Origin: Paenibacillus sp.
Lineage (GTDB): Bacteria > Bacillota > Bacilli > Paenibacillales > YIM-B00363
Direction of reading: 5' to 3'
Length of the DNA stretch: 64,000 nucleotides
NCBI RefSeq assembly: GCF_035645195.1
Contig: NZ_DASQNA010000027.1
Location: 62,001-126,000, forward strand
The translations under genes were made by a program, and so were the position numbers. Under the pieces are notes generated by a model, which saw nothing but the letters and a program-made list of their open reading frames with translations, was not told the origin of the DNA and searched no databases. This document shows positions 8,449 through 17,156 of this stretch, piece by piece (position 1 is the first letter of the stretch; the number at the start of each line of letters is the position of its first letter).

Positions 8449-9384
8449 TTACGGGTCGATGCGCTTTTCGCACACCGTGACTTGGAACACGGGCTTCATT
8501 CCCGCCTTCTCGTAAAGACGGTACGCGCCCGTCGGGTTGTCGGCGTCGACGCCGAGGGACACGACCGGCTGTCCCGCGCGGTACGAAGCCGCGAACGCTT
8601 GCCGGAGCAGCGCGAGGGCGAGACCGCGCCCGCGGTGCGGCCGGCGGACGCCGATGTGGTCGATGTAGAGCGTGTCGTCGTGCATGCGTCCGAGCGCGAA
8701 GCCGGCGACGCCGCCGTCGCCGCCGCGGGCGATCAGCCACCAGGCGGGCGAGAAGGACGGCCGGCGTGTCCGCTCGACCCAATCGTCGAAGGCCGGCCGC
8801 GCGAAATCCCAATGGTCCGCGAACGCCTCGGTGAAGGCTTCGTACACTTCGCGCTCGTCGCGGCCGGGGACGAACGCACGGACGACGACGCCTTCGGGCA
8901 AAGACGGCTCGGCCGGCGGCGCGTCCAGCTCGATGCGCATCCGGCGGAAATAGCGCGCCGGCGCGAAGCCTCGCGCGCGGAGCAGCGCCTGCGCGTCCTC
9001 GCGGGGCGTCGGGATGACGTTCTGCAGCCGTTGCGCCGCGCCGCTGTCCGCCGCGATCGCCGCCGCGCGCGCCTCGAGCAGCGACAGCAGCAGCGCGCCG
9101 ACGCCTCGGCCCCGCGCCTCCGGCAGCACGAAGCCGTAGCTGGACAGCTTGTCGCCGCCGTCCTCCTCCAGGAAGGCGTAGCCGACGAGGCGGCCGTCGC
9201 CCGCGGCTTCAATGAGCCAAACGTTGTTGTTCAGGTCGAATTCCGACCACATGTCGAGCACGTCCTGCAGCACGATGTCGGGCGCGCCGACGTCTTCGAG
9301 GTCGCAGGCGGCGACGAGGTCGCATACCGCTTGCGCGTCTTCCGGCGTCGGCCGGCGCACGCGCCATTCGTCGTTCGTCGTCAA
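8449..9384 (-). CDS. GNAT family protein with two acetyltransferase domains
   Basis: A 311-residue protein with two GNAT folds in tandem. The first (residues ~5-150) has VLPEARGRGVGALLL, and the second (~155-305) has GVRRPHRGRGLALALL, each carrying the acetyl-CoA-binding R/Q-x-x-G-x-G/A loop. The second domain ends with the common ADNPTGAYRLYEKAGMKP element. This layout resembles mycothiol-synthase-like double GNATs, but the acceptor is unknown. It is transcribed away from thiL, with about 135 bp between the two starts, and is followed by the tandem hairpin repeats. Confidence 0.88.
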   Translation of the reverse strand: MTTNDEWRVRRPTPEDAQAVCDLVAACDLEDVGAPDIVLQDVLDMWSEFDLNNNVWLIEAAGDGRLVGYAFLEEDGGDKLSSYGFVLPEARGRGVGALLLSLLEARAAAIAADSGAAQRLQNVIPTPREDAQALLRARGFAPARYFRRMRIELDAPPAEPSLPEGVVVRAFVPGRDEREVYEAFTEAFADHWDFARPAFDDWVERTRRPSFSPAWWLIARGGDGGVAGFALGRMHDDTLYIDHIGVRRPHRGRGLALALLRQAFAASYRAGQPVVSLGVDADNPTGAYRLYEKAGMKPVFQVTVCEKRIDP

Positions 9385-9462
9385 AGGCTTCGTCTCCTCG
9401 CATTTTCGAATCGTGACGTCTTCGACGCGGGGACGCGCTTCTCCTGCCGCTACGGCGCTTGC

Positions 9463-9492
9463 TTGCTTGCGGCGGCCCGCAGTCGCTATAAT
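9463..9492 (+). promoter_or_regulatory. SigA-type promoter of thiL
   Basis: TTGCTT (9463-9468), an 18-bp spacer and a perfect TATAAT (9487-9492) lie immediately upstream of thiL. Transcription would start near 9499, leaving a ~20-base leader. Confidence 0.65.
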
Positions 9493-9519
9493 GTAGGGAA
9501 AGTTTGTCGGAAGCGGGCG

Positions 9520-10518
9520 GTGGCGGTGGACGAGTTTGCGTTAATCCGGCGGTTGACGGGCGGTCGCACGGGAGCGGAAGGGCCGCGCGGCGAGCGCGTC
9601 GTCGTCGGGATCGGCGACGATGCGGCGGTCGTCGCGCCGACGCCCGGGAAGCATATGGTTTTGACGGTCGACGCGATGGTGGAGATCGTCGATTTTCTCC
9701 CTTGGACGATGGACGACGAATCGATCGGCTGGAAGGCGATGGCGCAGAACGTCAGCGATTTGGCGGCGATGGGCGCGGAGCCGCGGTACGCGCTGGTCGC
9801 GCTCGCGGCGCCGAAGGGCTTCCCGCCGGAGCGGCTCGCGCGCTTGTACGCAGGCTTGTACGCCTGCGCGGACTTCTACGGCGTCGCGGTCGTCGGCGGC
9901 GATATGTCGACGTCTCCGGAGCGGGTGAGCGTCACGATTACGGCGGTCGGCGAAGTCGAGCCGGGCCGGGCGCTGCTGCGTTCGGGCGCGCGTCCCGGCG
10001 ACGCCGTGTTCGTGACGGGGCCGCTCGGTCTCTCCGCCGCCGGGCTCGATTGGCTGCTGCGGCGCGAAGCGCCGGCGGAAGCGTGGGCGCCGCTCGTAGC
10101 GGCGCATCAGCGGCCGCGGCCGCGCCCGGAAGCGGGCCGCGCGCTCGTCGGGCTCGCGAACGCGCTCAACGACGTGAGCGACGGCCTCGCGAGCGAAGCG
10201 GGCGAAATCGCCGAAGCGTCGGGCGCGCGAGTCGTGCTGGACCTCGCAGCGATCCCGGTCGCTCCGGCTCTAGCCGACTACGCGGCGTTCGCGGGGCGCG
10301 ACCCGCTCGATTTTATTTTGAGCGGCGGGGAAGATTACGAGCTCGTCGGCACGGTCGCGCCGGAGCGCGCGGAGGAGCTGCTTGCGGCGCTGCGCGAGGC
10401 GGGGGCGGAGCCCGCGATCATCGGCTTCGTCGAAGCGGGCGAGCCGGGCGCGGCGCTGCGCCGTCCGGACGGGAACATAGAGCCGCTCGGGAAGCGGGGG
10501 TACAACCATTTCGGTTGA
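9520..10518 (+). CDS. thiL: Thiamine-monophosphate kinase
   Basis: Phosphorylates thiamine monophosphate to thiamine diphosphate with ATP, the last step of coenzyme synthesis. Family motifs are GIGDDAAVV near residue 30, LTVDAMVEIVDF, VGGDMSTSPERV with the metal-binding aspartate near 130, DVSDGLASE near 220 and SGGEDYELVGTV near 270. The frame is open far upstream, but homology begins at DEFALIRRL. GTG 9520 has the better-spaced purine site (GGAAG), while GTG 9526 (giving M-D-E-F) is the main alternative. At ~330 aa it is of normal length. It heads the thiL-tsaE-tsaB-rimI-tsaD block known from Bacillus (ydiA onward). Confidence 0.93.
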   Translation: MAVDEFALIRRLTGGRTGAEGPRGERVVVGIGDDAAVVAPTPGKHMVLTVDAMVEIVDFLPWTMDDESIGWKAMAQNVSDLAAMGAEPRYALVALAAPKGFPPERLARLYAGLYACADFYGVAVVGGDMSTSPERVSVTITAVGEVEPGRALLRSGARPGDAVFVTGPLGLSAAGLDWLLRREAPAEAWAPLVAAHQRPRPRPEAGRALVGLANALNDVSDGLASEAGEIAEASGARVVLDLAAIPVAPALADYAAFAGRDPLDFILSGGEDYELVGTVAPERAEELLAALREAGAEPAIIGFVEAGEPGAALRRPDGNIEPLGKRGYNHFG

Positions 10519-10593
10519 TCTTTCGCCGGAGTCGGGGTTGACGCTCGCAGGCTGCGTTCCGCGGGAACATTTTCATCATAAAAGGGGTTGTCG

Positions 10594-11079
10594 GTGTTGA
10601 CGGAGTATCGATTCGAGGCGCGGGACGAGGCGGATACGGAACGGCTGGCGGCGCGGCTTGCGGCTCGGCTCGGTCCGGGCTCGGTGCTGGCGCTCGACGG
10701 CGATCTCGGGGCGGGGAAGACGCGGTTTTCCCAGGCGCTCGCGAAGGCGCTCGGCGTGAAGGAGCCGGTCAATTCGCCGACGTTCACGATCATTAAGGAG
10801 TATGAGGGGCGCGAGCTGCCCTTTTATCATATGGACGTGTATCGCATTTCGCAGGAAGAAGCGGAGGAGCTCGGTCTGGAGGAATATTTTTTCGGGTCCG
10901 GGGTGTGCGCGGTCGAGTGGGCGAGCTTGATCCCGGATGTGCTGCCGGCGGATTATTTGGAACTATACATCGGCACGGCGGGGGCGACGGAGCGGTCGTT
11001 CCTCGTGCGGCCGCACGGCGAGCCGTATGCCGCATGGTGCGCGGCGCTGGCGGACGAGGGGGTGCTTACGCGTGAGTGA
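10594..11079 (+). CDS. tsaE: tRNA t6A biosynthesis ATPase TsaE
   Basis: The 161-residue P-loop protein carries Walker A GDLGAGKTRF near residue 38, the conserved NSPTFTIIKEY block, and VEWA near the end. TsaE is the ATPase that drives the TsaB-TsaD complex in N6-threonylcarbamoyladenosine (t6A37) formation on tRNA. GTG 10594 is chosen because AAAGGGG ends 6 bases before it; TTG 10588 overlaps the ribosome site. The next gene, tsaB, overlaps its end by 8 bp, so the two are coupled. Confidence 0.93.
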   Translation: MLTEYRFEARDEADTERLAARLAARLGPGSVLALDGDLGAGKTRFSQALAKALGVKEPVNSPTFTIIKEYEGRELPFYHMDVYRISQEEAEELGLEEYFFGSGVCAVEWASLIPDVLPADYLELYIGTAGATERSFLVRPHGEPYAAWCAALADEGVLTRE

Positions 11080-11881
11080 GGAGCGAATGACGGCGGTTCC
11101 GGAAGGGCCGATGCTGGCGATCGATACGTCGACGGCGGCGCTGACGATGGCGCTCGTCGACGGGGAAACGGCGCTGGCCGAACGGACGGTGCAGGCCGAG
11201 CGCAACCATTCGGTGCGGCTGCTGCCGGAACTGGACGAGCTGCTGCGGTCGGCGGGGATGACGCCGCGCGATTTGCGGTCGATCGCGGTCGGCTGCGGAC
11301 CCGGCTCGTACACGGGCGTGCGCATCGGCGTGACGATGGCGAAGACGTTCGCGTGGGCGCTCGGCTTGCCGGTGTACGGCGTATCGTCGCTGGCGGCGCT
11401 CGCGCTCGGCGGCTGGCGCGACGCGCTGGCGGGCACGGCGTCGGTGGACGCGCCCGCTTGGGTGGTGCCGGCGCTCGACGCGCGGCGCGGCCAGGCGTAT
11501 ACGGCGCTGTTCGCGGCGGACGACGCCGAAGGGCGCGCGCTGCGGCGGCTTCATGCGGACGCGGTGCTGCCGTTTCGCGAGCACGCTGCGGCATGGCTGC
11601 GGTCGGCGGAGCGGCCGGGGACGGTCGTGTTCGTCGGCGACGTAGAGGGCGGCTTCGCCGACATGCTCGACGCCGAAGCGGCGGGCTCCGGCGCGGTCGT
11701 GCTGCGGCGGGCGTGGACGATGTCGGCGCGGGACGTCGCCGCGGTCGCGCGGCAGCTCGGCGCGGCGGCTTTCGTACGCGATCCGCACGCGCTTGCGCCG
11801 AATTACGCGCAGCTGGCGGAAGCGGAAGTGAAGCTGATCGAAGCGGCCGCGGCGGCGGCGAAGGAGCGGGAACAGCTGTAG
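11072..11881 (+). CDS. tsaB: tRNA t6A biosynthesis protein TsaB (YeaZ)
   Basis: An ASKHA-fold paralogue of TsaD that acts as its non-catalytic partner in t6A synthesis. The signature N-terminus LAIDTSTAALTMALVDG and the GCGPGSYTGVRIGVTMAK block near residue 75 identify it. It lacks the metal-binding histidines of TsaD, as expected. GTG 11072 overlaps the tsaE stop, and ATG 11087 behind GAGGAG and ATG 11111 are alternatives; homologues usually start just before the LAIDTS strand, so the first ~13 residues are uncertain. The C-terminal part is alanine-rich. The gene sits directly between tsaE and rimI. Confidence 0.92.
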   Translation: MSEERMTAVPEGPMLAIDTSTAALTMALVDGETALAERTVQAERNHSVRLLPELDELLRSAGMTPRDLRSIAVGCGPGSYTGVRIGVTMAKTFAWALGLPVYGVSSLAALALGGWRDALAGTASVDAPAWVVPALDARRGQAYTALFAADDAEGRALRRLHADAVLPFREHAAAWLRSAERPGTVVFVGDVEGGFADMLDAEAAGSGAVVLRRAWTMSARDVAAVARQLGAAAFVRDPHALAPNYAQLAEAEVKLIEAAAAAAKEREQL

Positions 11882-11968
11882 GCGGCGCCGGCTGGCTGCC
11901 TTCGAATCCGGCAGTCGTACGGCTGCAACGGATCGGATTGGGACGGTTTCGGAGAAAGGGGCGACGGC

Positions 11969-12448
11969 ATGACTGCGGCGAAGGCGCCGGACGTGACGTT
12001 TCGGATGATGCGGTACGAGGATATACCGGAGGTGTGCGCGATCGAGATCGAGTCGTTCGCGACGCCGTGGTCGGAGCAGGCGTTCATGAACGAGCTGACG
12101 CATAATCAGTTCGCTCATTACGTCGTCATGGAGCACGAAGGGCGCTTGATCGGCTACGGCGGCATGTGGGTCATCATCGACGAGGCGCACGTGACCAACA
12201 TTGCGGTGACGGGGGAGTTTCGCGGACGCAAGCTCGGCGAACGAATGCTGGCCGAGCTGGGCGATCGGGCCCGCCGTCTCGGCGCGAACCGAATTACCCT
12301 CGAGGTGCGGCCCAGCAACGTCGTCGCGAGACGGTTGTACGAGAAGTTCGGCTTCGAGGCGGTCGGCATTCGCCCGGGCTACTATTCCGACAACGGCGAA
12401 GACGCCATCATCATGTGGGCGGAGCTTCCGTTCGGGAACCACACGTAA
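11969..12448 (+). CDS. rimI: Ribosomal protein S18-alanine N-acetyltransferase RimI
   Basis: A single-domain GNAT protein of 159 residues. The N-terminal block MRYEDIPEVCAIEIESFATPWS and the middle block ITLEVRPSNVVARRLYEKFGF are characteristic of RimI, with acetyl-CoA contacts around EFRGRKLGERML. It is annotated in homologues as the enzyme acetylating the N-terminal alanine of ribosomal protein S18. It lies between tsaB and tsaD, its usual place in Bacillota. The ATG follows a GAGAAAGGGG site. Confidence 0.92.
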   Translation: MTAAKAPDVTFRMMRYEDIPEVCAIEIESFATPWSEQAFMNELTHNQFAHYVVMEHEGRLIGYGGMWVIIDEAHVTNIAVTGEFRGRKLGERMLAELGDRARRLGANRITLEVRPSNVVARRLYEKFGFEAVGIRPGYYSDNGEDAIIMWAELPFGNHT

Positions 12449-12508
12449 CGCCGCTTCCGGTCCGCTAGGATCGGGGGCGTTCTTGCTTCTATAGGAGGAA
12501 TGGAAACC

Positions 12509-13552
12509 ATGCAATCGAACGCGCGTAAGCGTGAGCTGATTTTGGCGGTGGAGACGAGCTGCGACGAGACGTCGGCGGCCGTCGTGGAGAACGGGACGAC
12601 GATTTTGTCGAACGTCATCTCGAGCCAAATCGAAACGCACAAAAAATTCGGCGGCGTCGTCCCCGAAATCGCGTCCCGCAAACATGTGGAGACGATTACC
12701 CGCATTCTGGAGGAAGCGGTGCGCGAAGCCGGCGTGGAACTGCGGGACGTCGGCGCCGTCGCCGTGACGCAGGGCCCCGGCCTCGTCGGCTCGCTGCTCG
12801 TCGGCGTCATCGCCGCGAAATCGCTCGCGTACGCGCTCGGCGTGCCGCTCATCGGGGTGCATCATATCGCGGGACACATTTACGCGAACGCGCTCGTGCA
12901 GCCGCTGGAGTACCCGCTGACCGCGCTCGTCGTGTCGGGCGGCCATACCGAGCTCGTGCAGGTGGAGCGGGAGGGCGCGTTCCGCATCATCGGCCGGACG
13001 CGGGACGACGCGGTCGGGGAGGCGTACGACAAAGTCGCGCGCGCGATGGGGCTGCCGTACCCCGGCGGGCCGCACGTGGACAAGCTTGCGCAGCAGGCGG
13101 ACGAGGAAATCGAGCTGCCGCGCGCCTGGCTTGAGGAAGATTCGTACGACTTCAGCTTCAGCGGCATCAAGTCGGCGGTGCTCGCGCAAGTGAACCAAGC
13201 GAAAATGAAAGGCGACGTCGTCAATAAGGCGGGCCTCTCGCTCGGCTTCCAGCGCTCCGCGATCGACGTGCTCGTCACGAAGGCGATGCGGGCGGTGCGG
13301 GAGCACGGCTCGCGGCAGCTGCTGCTGTGCGGCGGCGTGGCCGCCAACCAAGGCTTGCGTAAGGCGCTTGCCGAGGCGTGCGGGCAGGCGGGCGTGCCGC
13401 TCGCCGTGCCGCCGCTGTCGCTGTGCACGGACAACGCCGCGATGATCGCCGCCGCGGGCTATTTGAAGTGGAAGCGCGGCGAGTACGCCGCGCTCGACAT
13501 GAAGGCGGAGCCGCTGTTTTCGCTCGAGGACTGGTCGGTTTCGGAGGGGTAA
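12509..13552 (+). CDS. tsaD: tRNA t6A transferase catalytic subunit TsaD
   Basis: Transfers the threonylcarbamoyl group from threonylcarbamoyl-AMP to A37 of ANN-decoding tRNAs. The iron-binding HxxxH motif is in GVHHIAGHIYAN near residue 108. VETSCDETSAAVV at the start, GGHTELVQV, LPYPGGPHVD and the C-terminal CGGVAANQGLR and CTDNAAMIA blocks complete the family pattern. ATG 12509 is preferred because AGGAGG (12493-12498) is then 10 bases away; ATG 12500 has almost no spacing. It is the last gene of the block before the inserted Tad locus. Confidence 0.96.
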   Translation: MQSNARKRELILAVETSCDETSAAVVENGTTILSNVISSQIETHKKFGGVVPEIASRKHVETITRILEEAVREAGVELRDVGAVAVTQGPGLVGSLLVGVIAAKSLAYALGVPLIGVHHIAGHIYANALVQPLEYPLTALVVSGGHTELVQVEREGAFRIIGRTRDDAVGEAYDKVARAMGLPYPGGPHVDKLAQQADEEIELPRAWLEEDSYDFSFSGIKSAVLAQVNQAKMKGDVVNKAGLSLGFQRSAIDVLVTKAMRAVREHGSRQLLLCGGVAANQGLRKALAEACGQAGVPLAVPPLSLCTDNAAMIAAAGYLKWKRGEYAALDMKAEPLFSLEDWSVSEG

Positions 13553-13605
13553 AAAGCGGCGCGTCACTGGGTAGTCGGCACTGGATAGCCGTTCCAAATT
13601 TCCCG

Positions 13606-13634
13606 TTGACGGGCCTTACGACCCATGCTACATT
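13606..13634 (+). promoter_or_regulatory. Promoter of the Tad pilus operon
   Basis: TTGACG (13606-13611), a 17-bp spacer and TACATT (13629-13634) form a near-consensus SigA promoter. Transcription near 13641 would make a ~120-base leader that includes the hairpin terminator at 13670-13713. Confidence 0.65.
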
Positions 13635-13669
13635 TAAATTAATCGAATCAACGCACGGAGCGAAAGCAT

Positions 13670-13713
13670 CGCCCGGTTACTGCTTAGGAATAAGCGGTAG
13701 CTGGGCGTTTTTT
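13670..13713 (+). terminator. Strong intrinsic terminator inside the Tad operon leader
   Basis: A 16-bp stem (13670-13685 with 13692-13707, three G-U pairs, 6-base loop) is followed by six Ts and more T-rich sequence. It lies between the promoter at 13606-13634 and cpaB at 13762, so it must be read through or antagonised for the pilus genes to be expressed. It could instead end tsaD transcripts. A short GAGC-GAAA-GCATC hairpin-like element (13658-13670 region) precedes it and may belong to a sensor, but no known riboswitch class was recognised with confidence. Confidence 0.8.
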
Positions 13714-13761
13714 GTTTTCGGCGTCCGGGAACCACGGGCTGTCAAGACGGAGGAGAGAGGC

Positions 13762-14532
13762 ATGAGGAGATGGAGCGCGACGGGGCTGGGGCTGCTGCTG
13801 ATGGCCGCCTCGGTGTTCGGTTTCAACCGGTACGCGGAACGGGTGGAACGGCAGGCGGCGACGGTAGAGGCGATCATGCCGACCCGGTTGATCGCGAGCG
13901 GGGAGACGGTGGACGCTTCGCTGCTGCGCCGCGTGCGCATCCCGAAGGAGGCGCTGCCGGACGACGCGCTTCGAGATGAAGGAAGCATCGTCGGCCGCAC
14001 GGCGGTCGCGCCGATCGGCCCGAACGAGACGTTCGCCGCTTGGAAGCTGGCGAATCGGCAGCTGACGCCGAAGCCGGGAGAGCGGTACGTCAGCTTCCCG
14101 ACGACGGACGTCACGAACGTCGGCAATATGCTGAGGCGCGGCGACCGCGTCGACGTGTGGGTCGAATTCGAGTCGCCCGTCATGCTGGGCGGAGCGGCGA
14201 AGGGCGCGCTGAAGGTGGCCGAGGGGGTGCGCGTCGCCAGCGTTCGGACCTCGGAAGGCGCGGAGGTCGGGGATACGTACGGGTACGACGCGCCGTTCCA
14301 GTCCGCTTCGACGCAGCGAGAGCGGGTGAGGGCGAGCGCGAACGGGAAGCCCGGCATGAATACGTTCATCATGACCGAACCGATTTACGAGGCGTTCGCG
14401 CTCGCGTCGCTCGTCGGCACGATCAAGCTGGCGCTGCCCGAGCCTTCGCTCGAGAGCGAAGCCGACGCGCGGGTCACCGACGAATTCGAAGCATATCGGA
14501 ATCAATTGATGGCGGGGGAGGAGCCGACATGA
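13762..14532 (+). CDS. CpaB/RcpC-like Flp pilus assembly protein with SAF domain
   Basis: A 256-residue protein with one N-terminal membrane helix (residues ~5-22) and an SAF domain at ~38-105 (AIMPTRLIASGETVDASLL ... VGRTAVAPIGPNE), as in CpaB/RcpC. The segment GNMLRRGDRVDVWVEF matches the CpaB C-terminal domain. CpaB is thought to sit outside the membrane and organise Tad pilus assembly. The open frame extends upstream, but ATG 13762 follows a GGAGGAGAG site and begins the membrane helix. Its end overlaps the TadZ-like start (ATGA). Confidence 0.85.
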   Translation: MRRWSATGLGLLLMAASVFGFNRYAERVERQAATVEAIMPTRLIASGETVDASLLRRVRIPKEALPDDALRDEGSIVGRTAVAPIGPNETFAAWKLANRQLTPKPGERYVSFPTTDVTNVGNMLRRGDRVDVWVEFESPVMLGGAAKGALKVAEGVRVASVRTSEGAEVGDTYGYDAPFQSASTQRERVRASANGKPGMNTFIMTEPIYEAFALASLVGTIKLALPEPSLESEADARVTDEFEAYRNQLMAGEEPT

Positions 14533-15758
14533 GCCTATTGATCGGAATGAAGGAAGGCGAGGAGCTGGACCGGCTGCTCGAGGCGCTGCCGGCGGGGGCG
14601 GACCGGCGGACGGTCGCCCGTTCGAAGGAGTCGTTCTGGCGCGCGGCGGAGCAGCGGTTCGACGCCGTCCTGCTCCATGCGGAGCTCGTCGCGGACATGT
14701 ATCCGTGGGAGTGGGCGGCGCGGCTGCGGGAGCGGCAGCCTTACGCGAAGATCGTTGTGTTTTTATGCGAAGAAGTGTACGACTCGCTATGGCTTGAGGT
14801 GGTTGAGCGGCTGTCGACGGAAGCGGGATTCGTCGCGACGCCGGTCGGGTGCGGTATGGAAGAACGGCGAGGCATCGCGCTGCAGACGCTGCTCGGGGAA
14901 GCGCCGCCGGCGGACGTCTCCCGAACGGGCGTCGTCGCCGCGGTGTGGTCCGCCGCCTGCAAGGACGGGGCGACGACGGTCGCCGCGAACGCGGCGTTGA
15001 CGCTGGCCAGGGAAGCGCCCGGGCTCAGCGTCGGGCTGCTCGATTTGAACTTGAAAAATCCGGAGCTGCGGCTGCTGCTCGGCCATGCGGACGCCGGGCG
15101 GTCGAACGCGTCGCTGCGGCCGAAGCTGCAGACCGGGTCGCTGACGACCGCGGAGCTGCTCGCCGCGACGGCGCCGTTCCGCAGAACGCCGAATTTGCGG
15201 CTGCTGTGCGGCACGCACCGGCGCGACACGGCGGGGGACGTGAGCGCCGATATGATGGGCACGCTGCTGGCCGTGTGCCGCCGGACGTTCGACGTGACGG
15301 TCGTCGACGTCTCCTCGTACCCGGACAACGCCGCTACCGTCTGCGCCGTACGCGGAGCGGACGCGCGTTGGCTTGTGGCGTCCAATCGGCCGAGCTCTTA
15401 CCTCTGGAGCTGGGGCGAATGGTACGAGTGCTACTGGAAGCACTGCGGGATCTCTCCCGCGGACGCGGAGCTCGTCTGCAACCGGTACGACCCGGCGGGC
15501 GATCCGCCGGAGAAGGCGGCCGCGGCGATCGGCATGAAGCTCGCGGCCGTGCTGCCGAACGTGCCGGGCGGCGCGGGACTCCGGCTGTCGGAGCTCGGGA
15601 AGCCGCTGGCGGACGCGCCGCAGGCGGAGCCGTTCGCGGCGGAAATGTACCGGCTCGCGAGCCGGCTGCACGTGCTGGCGGGCAAGGCGCCGCTCCCGGA
15701 GCGGCGGTCGGCGCGCCGGCGCTACGGCTTCATGTCGATGATTTCAAGCTTATTTTAA
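14529..15758 (+). CDS. TadZ/CpaE-like ParA-family ATPase
   Basis: A 409-residue protein. Residues ~1-125 resemble a degenerate receiver domain (FDAVLLHAELV ... KIVVFLCEEVYD). Residues ~135-400 are MinD/ParA-like: AAVWSAACKDGATTVAAN is the Walker A region, with lysine placed as in the deviant P-loop, VGLLDLNLKNPELRLLLG follows, and FDVTVVDVSSYPDNAA is the Walker B-like strand. TadZ proteins place the Tad machine in the cell. It overlaps cpaB by 4 bp and precedes the CpaF ATPase by 12 bp. The P-loop lacks the usual G-K-[ST], so ATPase activity may be weak. Confidence 0.82.
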   Translation: MSLLIGMKEGEELDRLLEALPAGADRRTVARSKESFWRAAEQRFDAVLLHAELVADMYPWEWAARLRERQPYAKIVVFLCEEVYDSLWLEVVERLSTEAGFVATPVGCGMEERRGIALQTLLGEAPPADVSRTGVVAAVWSAACKDGATTVAANAALTLAREAPGLSVGLLDLNLKNPELRLLLGHADAGRSNASLRPKLQTGSLTTAELLAATAPFRRTPNLRLLCGTHRRDTAGDVSADMMGTLLAVCRRTFDVTVVDVSSYPDNAATVCAVRGADARWLVASNRPSSYLWSWGEWYECYWKHCGISPADAELVCNRYDPAGDPPEKAAAAIGMKLAAVLPNVPGGAGLRLSELGKPLADAPQAEPFAAEMYRLASRLHVLAGKAPLPERRSARRRYGFMSMISSLF

Positions 15759-15770
15759 GGAGGCGGGAAC

Positions 15771-17156
15771 ATGACAGGGTTGTCGATGCGGCCGAGGGCC
15801 CGGTTCGATCCCGCCAAATATCGGCGCGAGCTGCTTCAGGCGGAACGGTCCGCTCCCGGCGGCGAAGCGCAGCGCACGGTGTCGCTGCAGGAGGCGTCCC
15901 GCATCGTATATGAGCGCCTGACCGAACGATCGAAACGAGACGAGAGCTTGTATAACGATATTTTGAACGCCGGACTCGGCGAGCCGGGGGCGCAGGCGCG
16001 AATGAAGGCGACGATCGATACGCTGTTGTCCGAATTTCGGCTGGAAATCGACCCGAGCACGATGATCGACGATTTGTCGCCGACAGACTGCGTGTTCGCC
16101 ACCGCCTGCGGCGCCGGCTTGATCGAAGATTTGAAGCAGCAGCCGGACGTGGAGGAGGTGCAGGTGATCGGCCGATCCATCTACGTCATTCGGGAAGGGA
16201 GGCAGACGCTGCACCATCGGACGTTCTCGAGCCTCGAGGAGGTGCGGCTTGTCCAAGACCGGTTGGCGCTTTGCGGCAAGAAACCGATCAGCGAACGTCA
16301 GCCGTTCGTACAGTCGTACTTATGGAACCGGTCCCGGCTGGTTATGACGAGGGAGCCGTATACGGACGTGCCGAGCATTCATATCCGCAACTTTATCGTG
16401 AAGGACGTCACGCTCGCCAAGCTGGTCGAGCTCGGCACGATCGATGCGCGAACCGCGGAACTGCTGGCGCTGCTCGTTCGTTACCACGCCAGCTTTCTGA
16501 TCGGAGGCGGGACGAACACGGGGAAGACGACGTTCTTGTATGCGCTGGCTTCGGAAATTCCGGAGGAAGAGCGGATTCGGACGCTGGAGAAAGAGTTCGA
16601 AATCGCGCTGCGGGAGCGGCTCGGCGGCCGGAGGAACATTTTGGCCGCGCGCGAGACGCTCGAAGCGGATCTGCCCATGGAGGAAGCCTTCAAACCGCTG
16701 CTCGTCATGAGCCCCGAGTGGGTCATCGTCGGCGAGGCGAAAGGGGCGGAAGTCGCGCAGATGGTGCAAGGCGCGCTGCGGGGGCACGACGTGATGGGGA
16801 CGATGCATACGAAGTACAGGGAGTCGTTCCTCTCCGACGTCGTCGACATGTTGAAGCAGGACGGGAGAAGCCACGATACGCTAGATGCGAAACGGCGAAT
16901 CGCGCGAGCGTTCAATATCCTGATCTTTCTGCGCCTCGTGAAGGACGGCGAACGAATGCGGCGGGTCGCGACCGAGGTGACGGAGCTGCACGTCGACGAA
17001 GACGGGAAGCCGGCCGCCAAACCGCTAGTGCTGTGGGACTACGAACGCAAAACGTGGACCTTCACCGGGACCTCGCTCAGCGCGCCGCTGCGAAATCACT
17101 TGCTATCTCGCGGAGCCGACCCGGAGCCGTTCCGCAGACTGGGGGTATGGCCGTGA
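15771..17156 (+). CDS. cpaF: CpaF/TadA secretion ATPase
   Basis: The 461-residue hexameric motor ATPase powers Tad pilus assembly. The Walker A motif is GGGTNTGKTTFL near residue 245. Walker B lies in SPEWVIVGEAKGAEVA near 320, followed by the conserved HDVMGTMHTKY segment. The N-terminal ~180 residues form the linker domain (EEVQVIGRSIYVIREG, then the P-x-V-x-I-R-like HIRNFIVKDVTL). It begins after a perfect AAGGAGG site and its stop overlaps the TadB start (GTGA). It is the best-conserved marker of the locus. Confidence 0.95.
   Translation: MTGLSMRPRARFDPAKYRRELLQAERSAPGGEAQRTVSLQEASRIVYERLTERSKRDESLYNDILNAGLGEPGAQARMKATIDTLLSEFRLEIDPSTMIDDLSPTDCVFATACGAGLIEDLKQQPDVEEVQVIGRSIYVIREGRQTLHHRTFSSLEEVRLVQDRLALCGKKPISERQPFVQSYLWNRSRLVMTREPYTDVPSIHIRNFIVKDVTLAKLVELGTIDARTAELLALLVRYHASFLIGGGTNTGKTTFLYALASEIPEEERIRTLEKEFEIALRERLGGRRNILAARETLEADLPMEEAFKPLLVMSPEWVIVGEAKGAEVAQMVQGALRGHDVMGTMHTKYRESFLSDVVDMLKQDGRSHDTLDAKRRIARAFNILIFLRLVKDGERMRRVATEVTELHVDEDGKPAAKPLVLWDYERKTWTFTGTSLSAPLRNHLLSRGADPEPFRRLGVWP

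Noticed and set aside
7879-8480. Open frames across the tandem repeats
   Set aside because: They only translate the repeated hairpins; no ribosome sites or family similarity.
8482-9519. Long plus-strand open frame running into thiL
   Set aside because: It is antisense to the double-GNAT gene and arises from high G+C; thiL homology, a ribosome site and a TATAAT promoter place the start near 9520.
11066-13597. 843-codon minus-strand frame opposite tsaB-rimI-tsaD
   Set aside because: It covers three well-supported genes and has the Arg-rich composition of an antisense frame.
13606-13713. Cyclic-di-GMP-I riboswitch
   Set aside because: A few matching words (ACGCAC, GAAA loop, GGTAGC) occur, but the central conserved core and the P1 pairing of that class are missing.
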